NCBI RefSeq assembly: GCF_021290925.1
Contig: NZ_JAJSLX010000004.1
Span: 186,001-250,000 of the forward strand
DNA from: Sessilibacter corallicola
GTDB lineage: Bacteria > Pseudomonadota > Gammaproteobacteria > Pseudomonadales > Cellvibrionaceae
Length of the DNA stretch: 64,000 nucleotides
Direction: 5' to 3'
Under the pieces are notes generated by a model. That model saw nothing but the letters and a program-made list of their open reading frames with translations, was not told where the DNA came from and did no database searches. The position numbers were made by a program, and so were the translations under genes. The first letter of the stretch is position 1; the number at the start of each line of letters is the position of its first letter. Below are positions 31,001 to 39,145 of this stretch, one piece after another.

Positions 31001-31465
31001 ATGGCTATGTATTTGTACATTTTGTTAGCTATCGGGATTGTCATTGTTCTGGGGTTGTCTGCCGTTGCGGGCTACTACCTGTGGCAATTGCATTTGCAAC
31101 GTAAACAACTCGCCGAAGTAGAGGCCGAACAAGAGCGTGTTCTGCAAGAGCAACGCAAACGCCTGAACAACTCCATTCAACGCCTGGCTCAAGGGGTTAT
31201 TGGCGAGCAGTTAACCAAAACCGAAGCCGCCATTCGCATTCGTGTGTTGCTCGACGGTTTGGGTGTTGACGACGAAGTGCGCAAAGAATACACCGCCTTT
31301 TATATTCTAGCTGGCAAAACCGACCACATTCCCATTTTAGAAGAGTGGAAAAAGCTGCCCAGCAAAGAAAAGAAAAAATTCGATAAAGAGCGCGAGAGCC
31401 TAGAAAAAGAATACGGCGATTTTGTACTCGACGCCGCACAGCGGATTTTAGGTAAAACCTTTTAA
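31001..31465 (+). CDS. DUF2489 family membrane-anchored protein
   Basis: I start it at ATG 31001 or 31007; AAGG lies about 8 nt before the latter. An upstream TTG in frame at 30932 would put a charged stretch before the membrane segment and is less likely. The 153-155 residue protein has one N-terminal transmembrane segment (YILLAIGIVIVLGLSAVAGYYLW), a coiled coil of Gln/Glu/Arg (HLQRKQLAEVEAEQERVLQE) and a helical C-terminal domain with KKLPSKEKKKFD, as in DUF2489. Function unknown. Confidence 0.75.
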   Translation: MAMYLYILLAIGIVIVLGLSAVAGYYLWQLHLQRKQLAEVEAEQERVLQEQRKRLNNSIQRLAQGVIGEQLTKTEAAIRIRVLLDGLGVDDEVRKEYTAFYILAGKTDHIPILEEWKKLPSKEKKKFDKERESLEKEYGDFVLDAAQRILGKTF

Positions 31466-31584
31466 GTTTTTAACATCGCAGCCCTTCTGGTTAACTGCAG
31501 CACGCGTTAATCGTGATAACAGAAGAAGGGCGCTTACTAAATTAGTTTGATTACCAAAGTTTGATTCCTACTATTTGTATTTGA

Positions 31585-32691
31585 TCACTTGCGCACTAGC
31601 TTAACGCCGCACTCGATGTGATCGGTGTAGGGGAATTGATCAAACAGCGCAAATTGCGTGGCGGTGTGGGTTTTACTGAGGCTTGCTAGGTTCTGCTCCA
31701 ACGTGGTTGGATTGCAGGATATATACAAAATTTCGTCGAACTTAGCGACAAATTCAACCGTTGCCGGATCAAGCCCGGCTCTTGGTGGATCGACAAACAC
31801 GGTAGAAAACTCAAACTTTTGCAGATCAATTTCTCGCAGTCGTCTGAATTCGCGAACACCGTTTAAGGCTTGAACCAATTCTTCGCTCGAAAGCCGAGCA
31901 ATTTCAATATTGTCGACCTGATTCATTTCAATATTTTTGTGCGCTGCTTGCACAGAGCTTTTTGCAATTTCCGTAGCAAGAACGCGATTAAAATTTTGCG
32001 ACAGCGGGAGCGTAAAATTGCCATTACCGCAGTACAGCTCTAATAAATCACCGCTATTATTGCGCGTGGCATCCACCGCCCAGGTCAACATTTTTTCGCA
32101 AACCTGAGCGTTGGGTTGGGTAAAACCGCCTTCCAATTGCTGATAGGTAAATTTGCGCTCATTGACCGTTAGCGTCTCAAAAACAAAATCTCGATCGAGC
32201 ACAATTTTTTGCTTGCGACTGCGACCAATAATATCCACTTGGCAATTCAACAAATTAGACAGCTCAGCTTTTAATTGCTTTGCTTGCTCAATCCATTCTT
32301 CATTTAATGGCTTGTGGTAAATCAGGGTAATTAACAGCTCATCGGTGAGCGTCGATAAAAACTCGCACTGAAATAATTTTCGCTTGAGCAATTCATTCGG
32401 CGTAATGTGCGTAATCAACAGTGGCATAGCGCGATTGATTAATTCATTGGCCACCGAAAACGTTTCCACCTTAAACGGCTTACTCTTTTCCCCAGGCTGG
32501 TGCATGGCAAAATAGGTTTCAGTGCCTTCGTGCCATATTTTGAATTCTGTACGCATGCGATAGTGTTGTTTTGGCGACTCAAACACGTCCATTTCAGGCA
32601 TATTGTATGCAGAAAAAAGAGCCTTAACTTTTTGTATCTTTTGTTCAAGTAAGGATTGATACTGATCTGGCGAGGTAAATTGGTCGGTCAT
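31585..32691 (-). CDS. trmA: tRNA (uracil-5-)-methyltransferase
   Basis: A 368-residue SAM-dependent enzyme making 5-methyluridine at position 54 of tRNA. It has the SAM-binding ELYCGNGNFTLPL near residue 217, DPPRAGLD near 300, the nucleophilic cysteine in YISCNPTTL near 327 and the general base Glu in DHIECGVKLV at the end. The N-terminal YRMRTEFKIWHEG is diagnostic for TrmA rather than RlmD. Length equals that of E. coli TrmA (366). Confidence 0.96.
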   Translation of the reverse strand: MTDQFTSPDQYQSLLEQKIQKVKALFSAYNMPEMDVFESPKQHYRMRTEFKIWHEGTETYFAMHQPGEKSKPFKVETFSVANELINRAMPLLITHITPNELLKRKLFQCEFLSTLTDELLITLIYHKPLNEEWIEQAKQLKAELSNLLNCQVDIIGRSRKQKIVLDRDFVFETLTVNERKFTYQQLEGGFTQPNAQVCEKMLTWAVDATRNNSGDLLELYCGNGNFTLPLSQNFNRVLATEIAKSSVQAAHKNIEMNQVDNIEIARLSSEELVQALNGVREFRRLREIDLQKFEFSTVFVDPPRAGLDPATVEFVAKFDEILYISCNPTTLEQNLASLSKTHTATQFALFDQFPYTDHIECGVKLVRK

Positions 32692-33241
32692 ATTAGCGTA
32701 ACAGTGTGAGAAAAAAGGCTGAGAATTCTACAGCAAACACGAGCGATGATCGAATTTAAACGATGGAACGTTGATTGAATACTAAACTCCATTACAGGTG
32801 TGCTGTATATGTAATCGAGTCAATAGAGACAGCAGTGATTAAATTTATCGAAAATACCCGTAAAGTGCTCAGCGTTTTTCGCCAACAAACACAGAACTGG
32901 CGAACAATTTTGAAGACTAACTCCAGCGAGAAGCGAAAGCTTCATGGTTGAACGGTAATATGAGCGTCGGCTTAAAGAGTCAGTGCGCTGGCATTGAAGA
33001 TGGCGTATCCATTCGTGCTAAATTATTCGTTATATTCGGTTCAACTACGCTTAGAAAAGCATCAATAGATGCGTTTTATTGAGCGTTTAACAGTTACACT
33101 GTGCTTTTTAGTTCTTATAAATATAGGCAGTAAAAATAAGAGCGCAAAAGAGTGCTTAAATTTACGATGACGTTTCATCATTAACGTAACGGGTTGTATG
33201 ACACAACATATTCCCATGACTGCACAGGTTGAGAGGTAACT
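32692..33241. other. 550-bp intergenic region with one doubtful 38-codon frame
   Basis: A GTG at 32835 opens a 38-codon frame to a TGA at 32949-32951 that reads as a basic, plausible peptide (MIKFIENTRKVLSVFRQQTQ at its start). It lacks a ribosome site, and I leave it as a possible remnant. Nothing else is supported. Confidence 0.3.
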
Positions 33242-33763
33242 ATGGCAGGTAAAGAAAGAGAAATTACACTTAGGTTTCTAGCCGAGCCCGCTGATGTTAA
33301 CTTCGGCGGTAAAGTGCACGGTGGTGCAGTGATGAAATGGATCGATTTAGCAGCCTACGCCTGCGCGGCAGGTTGGAGTGGTCGCTATTGCATTACCGCC
33401 TACGCCGGTGGTATTCGGTTTGTGAAACCCATTATGGTGGGCAGTGTAGTTGAGGTAGAAGCCAAAGTGATTTACACCGGCCGAACCTCCATGCACATTG
33501 GTTTATCGGTACGCGCTGGTGACCCAACCTCCGACCAACGCAATCTAACCACTCACTGCATTGTGATTATGGTTGCTGTCGACAGCAACGGTAACCCAAC
33601 CACCATTCCAGAGTGGATTCCAGAAACCGAGCACGATATTTTCTTACGAAACTCCGCCATTGCCCTAATGGAAATGCGCAAGAAAATCAGCTCCGAAATG
33701 GAAGCTCATGTTGACCCCAATATGGTGATTCCTGAGAAAGAGAAAAGCAAAAAAGATAAGTGA
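33242..33763 (+). CDS. Acyl-CoA thioesterase, hotdog fold
   Basis: A 173-residue hotdog-fold protein of the YciA/acyl-CoA thioesterase group, hydrolysing acyl-CoA to free acid and CoA. The signature NFGGKVHGGAVMKWIDLAAY near residue 22-41 holds the long hotdog helix with the catalytic Asp. A second strand set GSVVEVEAKVIYTGRTSMHI follows. A lysine-rich tail (KEKSKKDK) ends it. Substrate chain length cannot be inferred. Confidence 0.88.
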   Translation: MAGKEREITLRFLAEPADVNFGGKVHGGAVMKWIDLAAYACAAGWSGRYCITAYAGGIRFVKPIMVGSVVEVEAKVIYTGRTSMHIGLSVRAGDPTSDQRNLTTHCIVIMVAVDSNGNPTTIPEWIPETEHDIFLRNSAIALMEMRKKISSEMEAHVDPNMVIPEKEKSKKDK

Positions 33764-33801
33764 TTTATTGGTTTAAAAAATAGTAGCAAGATATAAAAAC
33801 G

Positions 33802-33832
33802 AAAAGCCCTGGTTATTTAGCCGGGGCTTTTT
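33802..33832. terminator. Terminator between thioesterase and NLR-like gene
   Basis: AAAAGCCCTGG and CCGGGGCTTTTT form a stem with an 8-nt loop. It can end transcription from both converging genes. Confidence 0.85.
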
Positions 33833-33844
33833 GATTTAAATAGG

Positions 33845-36208
33845 TTAATTATTTAATTTACTTTCTATTCTTTCATACCACGAAAGAGCTCTTTCTATAT
33901 GCGGATGGCCTTCGGGGTAAGTGTTTTTTAATATCTCCAAAGCCTTTTCAATTAGCGAATAAGCTTGTTGGTAATCTTGCAATTCATATAATAATGTTGC
34001 TAAGTTGTGATAGCTACTTCCTGTAGAGGGGTGATCTTTACCCAAATTTTTCTCATCAGAAATCCTGGCTTTTTCGAGTAAGGTTTTTGCCCCCTGTAAA
34101 TCACCTAGATCTTGAAGCACTCCCCCTAAATTCGAATAACGAATGGCGGTTATTGGGTGATCTTCACCAAAATTTTTCTCACCAGAAATCATGGCTTTTT
34201 CGAGTAAGGCTTTTGCCCCCAGTAAATCACCCAGATCTTTAAGCACTATCCCTAAATTAGAATAATTTCTAGCGGTGTATGGGTGGTCTTCTCCGAAGTT
34301 TTTCTCATCGGATACCATGGCTTTTTCGAGTAGGGTTTTTGCTTCCTGAAAATCACCCAGGTTTTGAAGTGCTATTCCTAAATTAGAACAATTTATAGCG
34401 GTGTATGGGTGGTCTTCACCGAAGTTTTTCTCATCAGAAATCATAGCTTTTTCGAGTAAAGTTTTTGCCCCCTGAAAATCACTTAGATCTATAAGCACTG
34501 ACCCTAAATTCGAATAACGAATGGCGGTTGTTGGGTGGTCTTCGCCAAAGTTTTTCTCGGCAGCAAGCATAGCTTTTTTGAGTAAGGTTTTTGCCCCTTG
34601 TAAATCACCCAGATTTTGAAGCACCAGCCCTAGATTAGAATAACATCTAGCGGTGTTTGGGTGGTCTTCACCAAAGTTTTTCTCATCAGAAATCATAGCT
34701 TTTTCGAGTAAAGTTTTTGCCCCCTGAAAATCACTTAGATCTATAAGCACTGACCCTAAATTCGAATAACGAATGGCGGTTGTTGGGTGGTCTTCGCCAA
34801 AGTTTTTCTCGGCAGCAAGCATAGCTTTTTTGAGTAAGGTTTTTGCCCCTTGTAAATCACCCAGATTTTGAAGCACCAGCCCTAGATTAGAATAACATCT
34901 AGCGGTGTTTGGGTGGTCTTCACCAAAGTTTTTCTCATTCGAAATCATGGCTTTTTCGAGTAAGTTTTTTGCCCCTTGTAAATCGCCTCGATCTCCAAGC
35001 GTCAAGGCTAAATTATTTTGCAAGGTGGAAACTCTGTCATCGGTTGATTCATTCAATAAACCCTCGATGGTTTGGCCAAAGGGAATCCAAGGGAATTTAT
35101 CAATGGGGTTATCTTTAGTGTCATCAAGGTACAATTTATCATTTATATTTTCGATCAAAAAATCCACATCATCAAGTTTTACATTTAACTGTGTAAATAA
35201 TGCCATCTGAATCACTTGATGCATTTTATAGCTGTCGTTTTTGCTATCAGCAATTAACCAGCCGCTTTCTTTAAGGTTTTCGAGTATTTCAGAAAGCGTA
35301 ATATCGAACTCTTGTTTTACATCCAATAGTTCCTCTAAGATTTCGTAGGTGTGAAATTCTGTGGGTAAGCAGGTGAGCTGTTTTAATAGATATGTTTCAG
35401 GCTCAGAAAGTTTATCGGCTTTAAAAATAGAACATAAATATGAACGAATTCGCTCAACCTTTTCATCGCTTAGTGCGTGGTTAATATGTACATTGGCATT
35501 AACGTCTTTTTCTATGGCGGTGAGTAAATCTTCTAGCGTGGCGCGTTTACGTTGCGCTATTTTAGCTAACAATTCGATGGTTAGCGTGTGGTAGTCTAGG
35601 CGTTTAACCAGTATGGCTATGTCTGCATTTTGCAGTTTAGTAAGAGAATAATGACGCTTAAATAAATCGATGGCAGCGGCTTCCGATAAAAACCCCAGCT
35701 CTTTAAGTTCAAAGCCTGCAATCTCTTCTCTTGAGGTAATTAAAATATGCCAGTGCGGCTGTTTGGGTAATTGGTCTTTAATTTTGGTTAATGACACAAA
35801 CGCATTATCAATCACCAACAAATTAGGTTGGCTCTCTATTGAGCGAAGTTTATTGATTACTTTAGGGAATAGTTCTTCGACGGTGCCCGTGGTAGAAAGA
35901 TTTAGACTATCCAATAAGCCCTCAGCAGAGATTAAATCTTGCCGAAAATCGTCACTGGTTTGTTGCACCCAAGCAATGTGTTCGTAGTTCTTGCGATAGA
36001 ACGTTGCGTAGGTTTGTGCCAAGGCGGTTTTACCAATACCACCCATACCGTTTACCAACACCACTTGCTGTTGGTTACTCAAGTGTTCTCGTAAGTCTTT
36101 CAGTTCTTGTTCGCGACCAATCAGGTTTTTAGGGTCAAATTCCGGTATTCGCGTTGTCAGTAGTTTAGGAATTTTCTTGTCTGATTGGGGGTTTACGTCT
36201 TTTTTACA
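33845..36208 (-). CDS. NB-ARC/TPR STAND protein (NLR-like), frame without its own start
   Basis: This open frame encodes a signal-transducing ATPase. In order it has a linker with IGREQELKDL (the usual lead-in to STAND ATPases), Walker A in VNGMGGIGKTALAQ, Walker B in NLLVIDNA, ILITSREE, a helical arm, then eight or nine kinesin-light-chain-type TPRs (NFGEDHP..SNLG..L.DLGD). Between its upstream stop (36209-36211) and IGRE there is no ATG, GTG or TTG. The first TTG, at 36082, would cut off part of the ATPase lead-in. The frame is exactly -1 to the preceding gene, which ends at a slippery A6G, so I infer a frameshift fusion of about 921 residues. Confidence 0.85.
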   Translation of the reverse strand, partial: CKKDVNPQSDKKIPKLLTTRIPEFDPKNLIGREQELKDLREHLSNQQQVVLVNGMGGIGKTALAQTYATFYRKNYEHIAWVQQTSDDFRQDLISAEGLLDSLNLSTTGTVEELFPKVINKLRSIESQPNLLVIDNAFVSLTKIKDQLPKQPHWHILITSREEIAGFELKELGFLSEAAAIDLFKRHYSLTKLQNADIAILVKRLDYHTLTIELLAKIAQRKRATLEDLLTAIEKDVNANVHINHALSDEKVERIRSYLCSIFKADKLSEPETYLLKQLTCLPTEFHTYEILEELLDVKQEFDITLSEILENLKESGWLIADSKNDSYKMHQVIQMALFTQLNVKLDDVDFLIENINDKLYLDDTKDNPIDKFPWIPFGQTIEGLLNESTDDRVSTLQNNLALTLGDRGDLQGAKNLLEKAMISNEKNFGEDHPNTARCYSNLGLVLQNLGDLQGAKTLLKKAMLAAEKNFGEDHPTTAIRYSNLGSVLIDLSDFQGAKTLLEKAMISDEKNFGEDHPNTARCYSNLGLVLQNLGDLQGAKTLLKKAMLAAEKNFGEDHPTTAIRYSNLGSVLIDLSDFQGAKTLLEKAMISDEKNFGEDHPYTAINCSNLGIALQNLGDFQEAKTLLEKAMVSDEKNFGEDHPYTARNYSNLGIVLKDLGDLLGAKALLEKAMISGEKNFGEDHPITAIRYSNLGGVLQDLGDLQGAKTLLEKARISDEKNLGKDHPSTGSSYHNLATLLYELQDYQQAYSLIEKALEILKNTYPEGHPHIERALSWYERIESKLNN
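34424..34927. repeat. Exact 252-bp tandem duplication inside the NLR TPR region
   Basis: Bases 34424-34675 and 34676-34927 appear identical by eye, and identity runs about 14 bases beyond. Each unit is two 42-residue TPRs. The other TPRs of the gene differ from each other at the DNA level, so this duplication is recent. Confidence 0.9.
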
Positions 36209-36609
36209 TTATAATCTCCGGAAACATTGACTGTAATGTTGTCGCCTTGGACCCCAATATTGGTTTCATCGTGATTTAAAAACTTTGCCAGTTGTTCTTT
36301 GCCAGATTGGGTTTGTTGCAGTGCTGCTATCAATTCTTTAATAAGCGTTTGTATTTCTTCTTTATCGGAGATTTTGTGGTTTTCCAATTCCTCCGCCAAT
36401 ACCGTTTTATAACCCTTCGATTCTGGGTTTTGTTCCAGTGATTCTAACGCTTTATTGGGAGGGTTATCTGGCCCCAATAAATCGGTTATCTTTTGTTTTA
36501 TGGCATCAAATGCACTTTTAACGGCGCTATTGGCAACTTCCGTTGCGCCAGAGCCAATGGCAACACGAAGAGTCTCAACAATATCCGGTACAGAAATCAG
36601 GTCCATCAC
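36193..36609 (-). CDS. N-terminal domain gene of the NLR-like locus
   Basis: A 138-residue frame starting GTG-ATG at 36609/36606, with GGAG about 10 nt before the ATG. Residues 1-50 are helical (VAIGSGATEVANSAVKSAFD, AIKQKITDLLG), the middle is a charged helical pair (ISDKEEIQTLIKELIAAL), and the end is beta-prone and rich in Gly/Asn (NIGVQGDNITVNVSGDYNV). That last segment resembles short Gly-Asn amyloid-type signalling motifs seen in bacterial STAND proteins; this is a resemblance only. It ends KKT-stop directly on the slippery site that leads into the ATPase frame. Confidence 0.75.
   Translation of the reverse strand: MMDLISVPDIVETLRVAIGSGATEVANSAVKSAFDAIKQKITDLLGPDNPPNKALESLEQNPESKGYKTVLAEELENHKISDKEEIQTLIKELIAALQQTQSGKEQLAKFLNHDETNIGVQGDNITVNVSGDYNVKKT
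36199..36205 (-). promoter_or_regulatory. A-AAA-AAG slippery heptamer, predicted -1 frameshift site
   Basis: On the coding strand the in-frame codons are GTA AAA AAG ACG TAA. Slipping one base back at AAAAAAG continues as GAC GTA AAC CCC into the NB-ARC frame. A Shine-Dalgarno-like GGAG (plus-strand 36216-36219) ends 10 nt before the heptamer, similar in placement to the stimulator in dnaX. I see no obvious downstream hairpin. Confidence 0.7.
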
Positions 36610-36859
36610 TTCAACACTCCTAAACGCGATAGCGCTATAAAAAGGCTTAACTAGGCAAACTTTTTATTAGTATTTGGTTTTCTTTTGATTAAAAGCTAGA
36701 CAAAAAATACTAAGCAAATATAAAAATCATTCAAACAATCATTAAGCATAGGGTTAGCAAGGTCAAGCGCTTCAAGGCCCATTCGACCGATAAATGTTGA
36801 TGAAAAACAGGCGAGTAATTTGATTATTTTCTGCGCCAAATGTGCAGTGCTTTTGGTGT

Positions 36860-36956
36860 GAAAGTCCTGTATGTTTTTTCAGCAAAAAATTGCGTAATAG
36901 TTGGTAGAAAAAACAGGGTAGTATTTTCCTTTTAAAAACAATCAGATACAGTAAGA
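36860..36956 (+). promoter_or_regulatory. CRISPR leader
   Basis: An AT-rich stretch that runs straight into the first repeat. The opposite end of the array carries the degenerate repeat, which marks this side as the leader and + as the direction of transcription. 36610-36859 contains no supported gene. Confidence 0.65.
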
Positions 36957-37656
36957 GTGTTCCCCGCATGCGCGGGGCTAAACCGGCAGTTTCGCAAAAA
37001 GCCGTCGGTTCAATGGAGTGTTCCCCGCATGCGCGGGGCTAAACCGCAACCTGCACGACGTAAGTGTTGTATTTACAGGTGTTCCCCGCATGCGCGGGGC
37101 TAAACCGAAACATTAACTACAGATGTCGAAAATAGGATTGTGTTCCCCGCATGCGCGGGGCTAAACCGGTCTCGTTCCATTTTCTTAATATCTCGATCGT
37201 GTGTTCCCCGCATGCGCGGGGCTAAACCGCGGACGACGGGACGAAATACCGCGTAGCGCTCGTGTTCCCCGCATGCGCGGGGCTAAACCGAATGACATTA
37301 CCCAGGTCATTATTAGTAATGGGTGTTCCCCGCATGCGCGGGGCTAAACCGAAGGGAGAGAGAAGGGGGGAGAGAAGGGAGGGGTGTTCCCCGCATGCGC
37401 GGGGCTAAACCGCTCGCTCATGGTTCGGTCACTACTGTGAGTGTGTGTTCCCCGCATGCGCGGGGCTAAACCGTGCGGGGCTTATACGCCACATCGCGAT
37501 AATATGTGTTCCCCGCATGCGCGGGGCTAAACCGCTTTATACGCACATCATTGATTCAGAAATCGTGTGTTCCCCGCATGCGCGGGGCTAAACCGATCTT
37601 TTGCTCGTTATCACTTGCAGATTCGTGGTGTTCCCCGCACTCGCGGGGTTTACTCT
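36957..37656 (+). CRISPR. Type I-E-like CRISPR array, 12 repeats and 11 spacers
   Basis: A 29-bp repeat beginning GTGTTCCCCGCATGCGCGGG and ending GCTAAACCG recurs every 61 bp, at 36957, 37018, 37079, 37140, 37201, 37262, 37323, 37384, 37445, 37506, 37567 and 37628. All spacers are 32 bp. The first 11 repeats are identical and the last is decayed in its 3' third. Repeat length, palindrome and spacer size fit type I-E. There is no cas gene anywhere in the window. The spacer at 37352-37383 is made only of A and G. Confidence 0.97.
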
Positions 37657-37705
37657 CTATCGTTGTCTTTTAATAGCTGCGGGTATAGAGGGTGTACGCA
37701 AAAAT

Positions 37706-38098
37706 TTATCTTACCTCTATAGGTAATAGTGAAAGATCAGGTGATGAATAGGGTTTGTCTCCATATTCAACATCAATCAATAAATCCTGGATTACGATTT
37801 TCACTGGATTATTCCCAAGGTCACTAACAGGAACCTGGGATAACTGAGGTTTGCTGGGTTCGCCGCATTGATCAAAATCAGGTTTTAAATCATAAAACTC
37901 CAAATACGATATTTTTTCTGAAAATCCGCTGCGGCGTTCATACAAATAATAGTTTTTATTGCCTATCGAAAAATCACTGAGAAATTTAATTTGATCAGAT
38001 ACAGCGCAATCCAGGCTGTCCTCATTTGTACAAGCATTGAGAAATAACAAGAGAGTTAGAAAGCAGAGCAAAGAGGGTATTTTTGCCATTATATTCAC
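37706..38098 (-). CDS. Small hypothetical lipoprotein
   Basis: I choose GTG 38098 (130 residues), which has GGAGGA six nt upstream and overlaps the stop of the preceding gene; ATG 38089 is the alternative. A lipoprotein signal is clear: SLLCFLTLLLFLNAC with the lipid-bearing Cys near residue 22. The mature part has two more cysteines (LDC, QCGEPSKPQ) and no recognised domain. Last gene of the leftward Tse2-like operon. Confidence 0.65.
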   Translation of the reverse strand: MNIMAKIPSLLCFLTLLLFLNACTNEDSLDCAVSDQIKFLSDFSIGNKNYYLYERRSGFSEKISYLEFYDLKPDFDQCGEPSKPQLSQVPVSDLGNNPVKIVIQDLLIDVEYGDKPYSSPDLSLLPIEVR

Positions 38099-38472
38099 AC
38101 CCAATCCTCCACCCATTCTGAATAATGCTTAAAACTGTTAGCAACACCGATCTTTGTTAGACAATGAGATAAACCATCGGGAAGTTTCAAAGTCAATTTA
38201 TCCGCCAATTCTAGATGAGTAATGTCGCCTTTAGAAAAGGGTTCGAAATCATAAACCCTATCAACACGCCAAGTGGTCTTGAATTTTTGGGCGATTCTAA
38301 GTGTAGAAGCTTGTAGAATAAATCTATGATCAGTATTAACAATATATTGATCACTGATTTTGTCCGATTGTTGAATGATGGACGTAGGCTTTATCTTACA
38401 ATCCACCATTACACACCAAATAACTGATGCTATGGTTTCATTCACCGAAAAGTTATGGGTGATGTCAGCCAT
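38095..38472 (-). CDS. Hypothetical protein of the Tse2-like operon
   Basis: A 125-residue soluble protein starting MADITHNFSVNE, rich in beta strands in the middle (RFILQASTLRIAQ, THLELADKLTLKL), ending in EDWV. No recognised domain. It overlaps the lipoprotein gene and follows the 63-residue gene by 38 nt, so the four genes are probably cotranscribed. Confidence 0.6.
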   Translation of the reverse strand: MADITHNFSVNETIASVIWCVMVDCKIKPTSIIQQSDKISDQYIVNTDHRFILQASTLRIAQKFKTTWRVDRVYDFEPFSKGDITHLELADKLTLKLPDGLSHCLTKIGVANSFKHYSEWVEDWV

Positions 38473-38510
38473 TCGGCGGTCTCCCAGTCAATAAAATAAG
38501 TCTCAGTCGC

Positions 38511-38702
38511 TTACTTTTGAAACTTCTGTGAATATTCTTCTTGGAAACTTTCGATCATGGTATCTATCAGCATTGCATCATTCGATAAGTGCATGTGTTC
38601 GTCACTCTCTTCTGATAATGCGTTTAATTTATCGGTAGTATCTTCGAGAAGTTTCTTTAGACCTAAAATTACTAAACGATGCTCTTTGGCTTGCAGTTCC
38701 AT
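38511..38702 (-). CDS. Small helical protein, candidate antitoxin or immunity protein
   Basis: A 63-residue acidic all-helical protein (VILGLKKLLEDTTDKLNALS and MIESFQEEYSQKF). It starts 2 nt after the toxin-like gene stops. The position directly behind a Tse2-like gene suggests a neutralising partner, but the sequence itself matches nothing I know, and the 38095-38472 product is an equally possible partner. Confidence 0.5.
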   Translation of the reverse strand: MELQAKEHRLVILGLKKLLEDTTDKLNALSEESDEHMHLSNDAMLIDTMIESFQEEYSQKFQK

Positions 38703-38704
38703 AA

Positions 38705-39145
38705 TCAGTTACCTATTGATCGATTAGATGTGGCGTAGCCGAATGTTTTCTCTGCCGACACCGCTAATTCTTCAAGTAATGATATATAACGTGAAAGGGG
38801 CATGTCCACTAATGGCCGAATGGTATAGTGGGTTGGTTTTTGAGACGGATTGGTGTTGAAATCTTTACTGACTCTTAATCCTTCTGGAATTTTGGTGCCT
38901 TTAGGAATTTTCCACCAAAAAGCGCCAAAATTGGAATTAGCACGGTTAAACGTAGATATGCCTCCAGTATCTTTTGATACGTAATCAACACCGTCCTTCT
39001 TATACAACTCAATATCAAAAGTCTCTTCTATTTGTCGTGGCGGCATAGTTCGAAGCTTGTGGAGTTGAGGTTTATTTTTAGCTCCTCGGCGAAATAGGTC
39101 AACAGGGATAACTTTGACGTACAATTCAACTATTGTATGGCTCAT
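38705..39145 (-). CDS. Tse2-like ADP-ribosyltransferase-fold toxin
   Basis: A 146-residue protein with the layout of the Tse2 family: an N-terminal strand ELYVKVIPVDLFRRG, then GGISTFNRANS, a WWKIPKGTKIPEGL motif and a C-terminal HYTIRPLVDMPLSRYISLLE. Tse2 from Pseudomonas is a cytotoxic effector with an ADP-ribosyltransferase-like fold; related chromosomal copies behave as toxin-antitoxin modules. No secretion genes are nearby, so a toxin-antitoxin role is more likely here. Assignment rests on motif memory. Confidence 0.65.
   Translation of the reverse strand: MSHTIVELYVKVIPVDLFRRGAKNKPQLHKLRTMPPRQIEETFDIELYKKDGVDYVSKDTGGISTFNRANSNFGAFWWKIPKGTKIPEGLRVSKDFNTNPSQKPTHYTIRPLVDMPLSRYISLLEELAVSAEKTFGYATSNRSIGN

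Noticed and set aside
36772-36969. 65-codon minus-strand frame reading out of the CRISPR leader
   Set aside because: Overlaps the leader and first repeat, with no ribosome site; chance frame.
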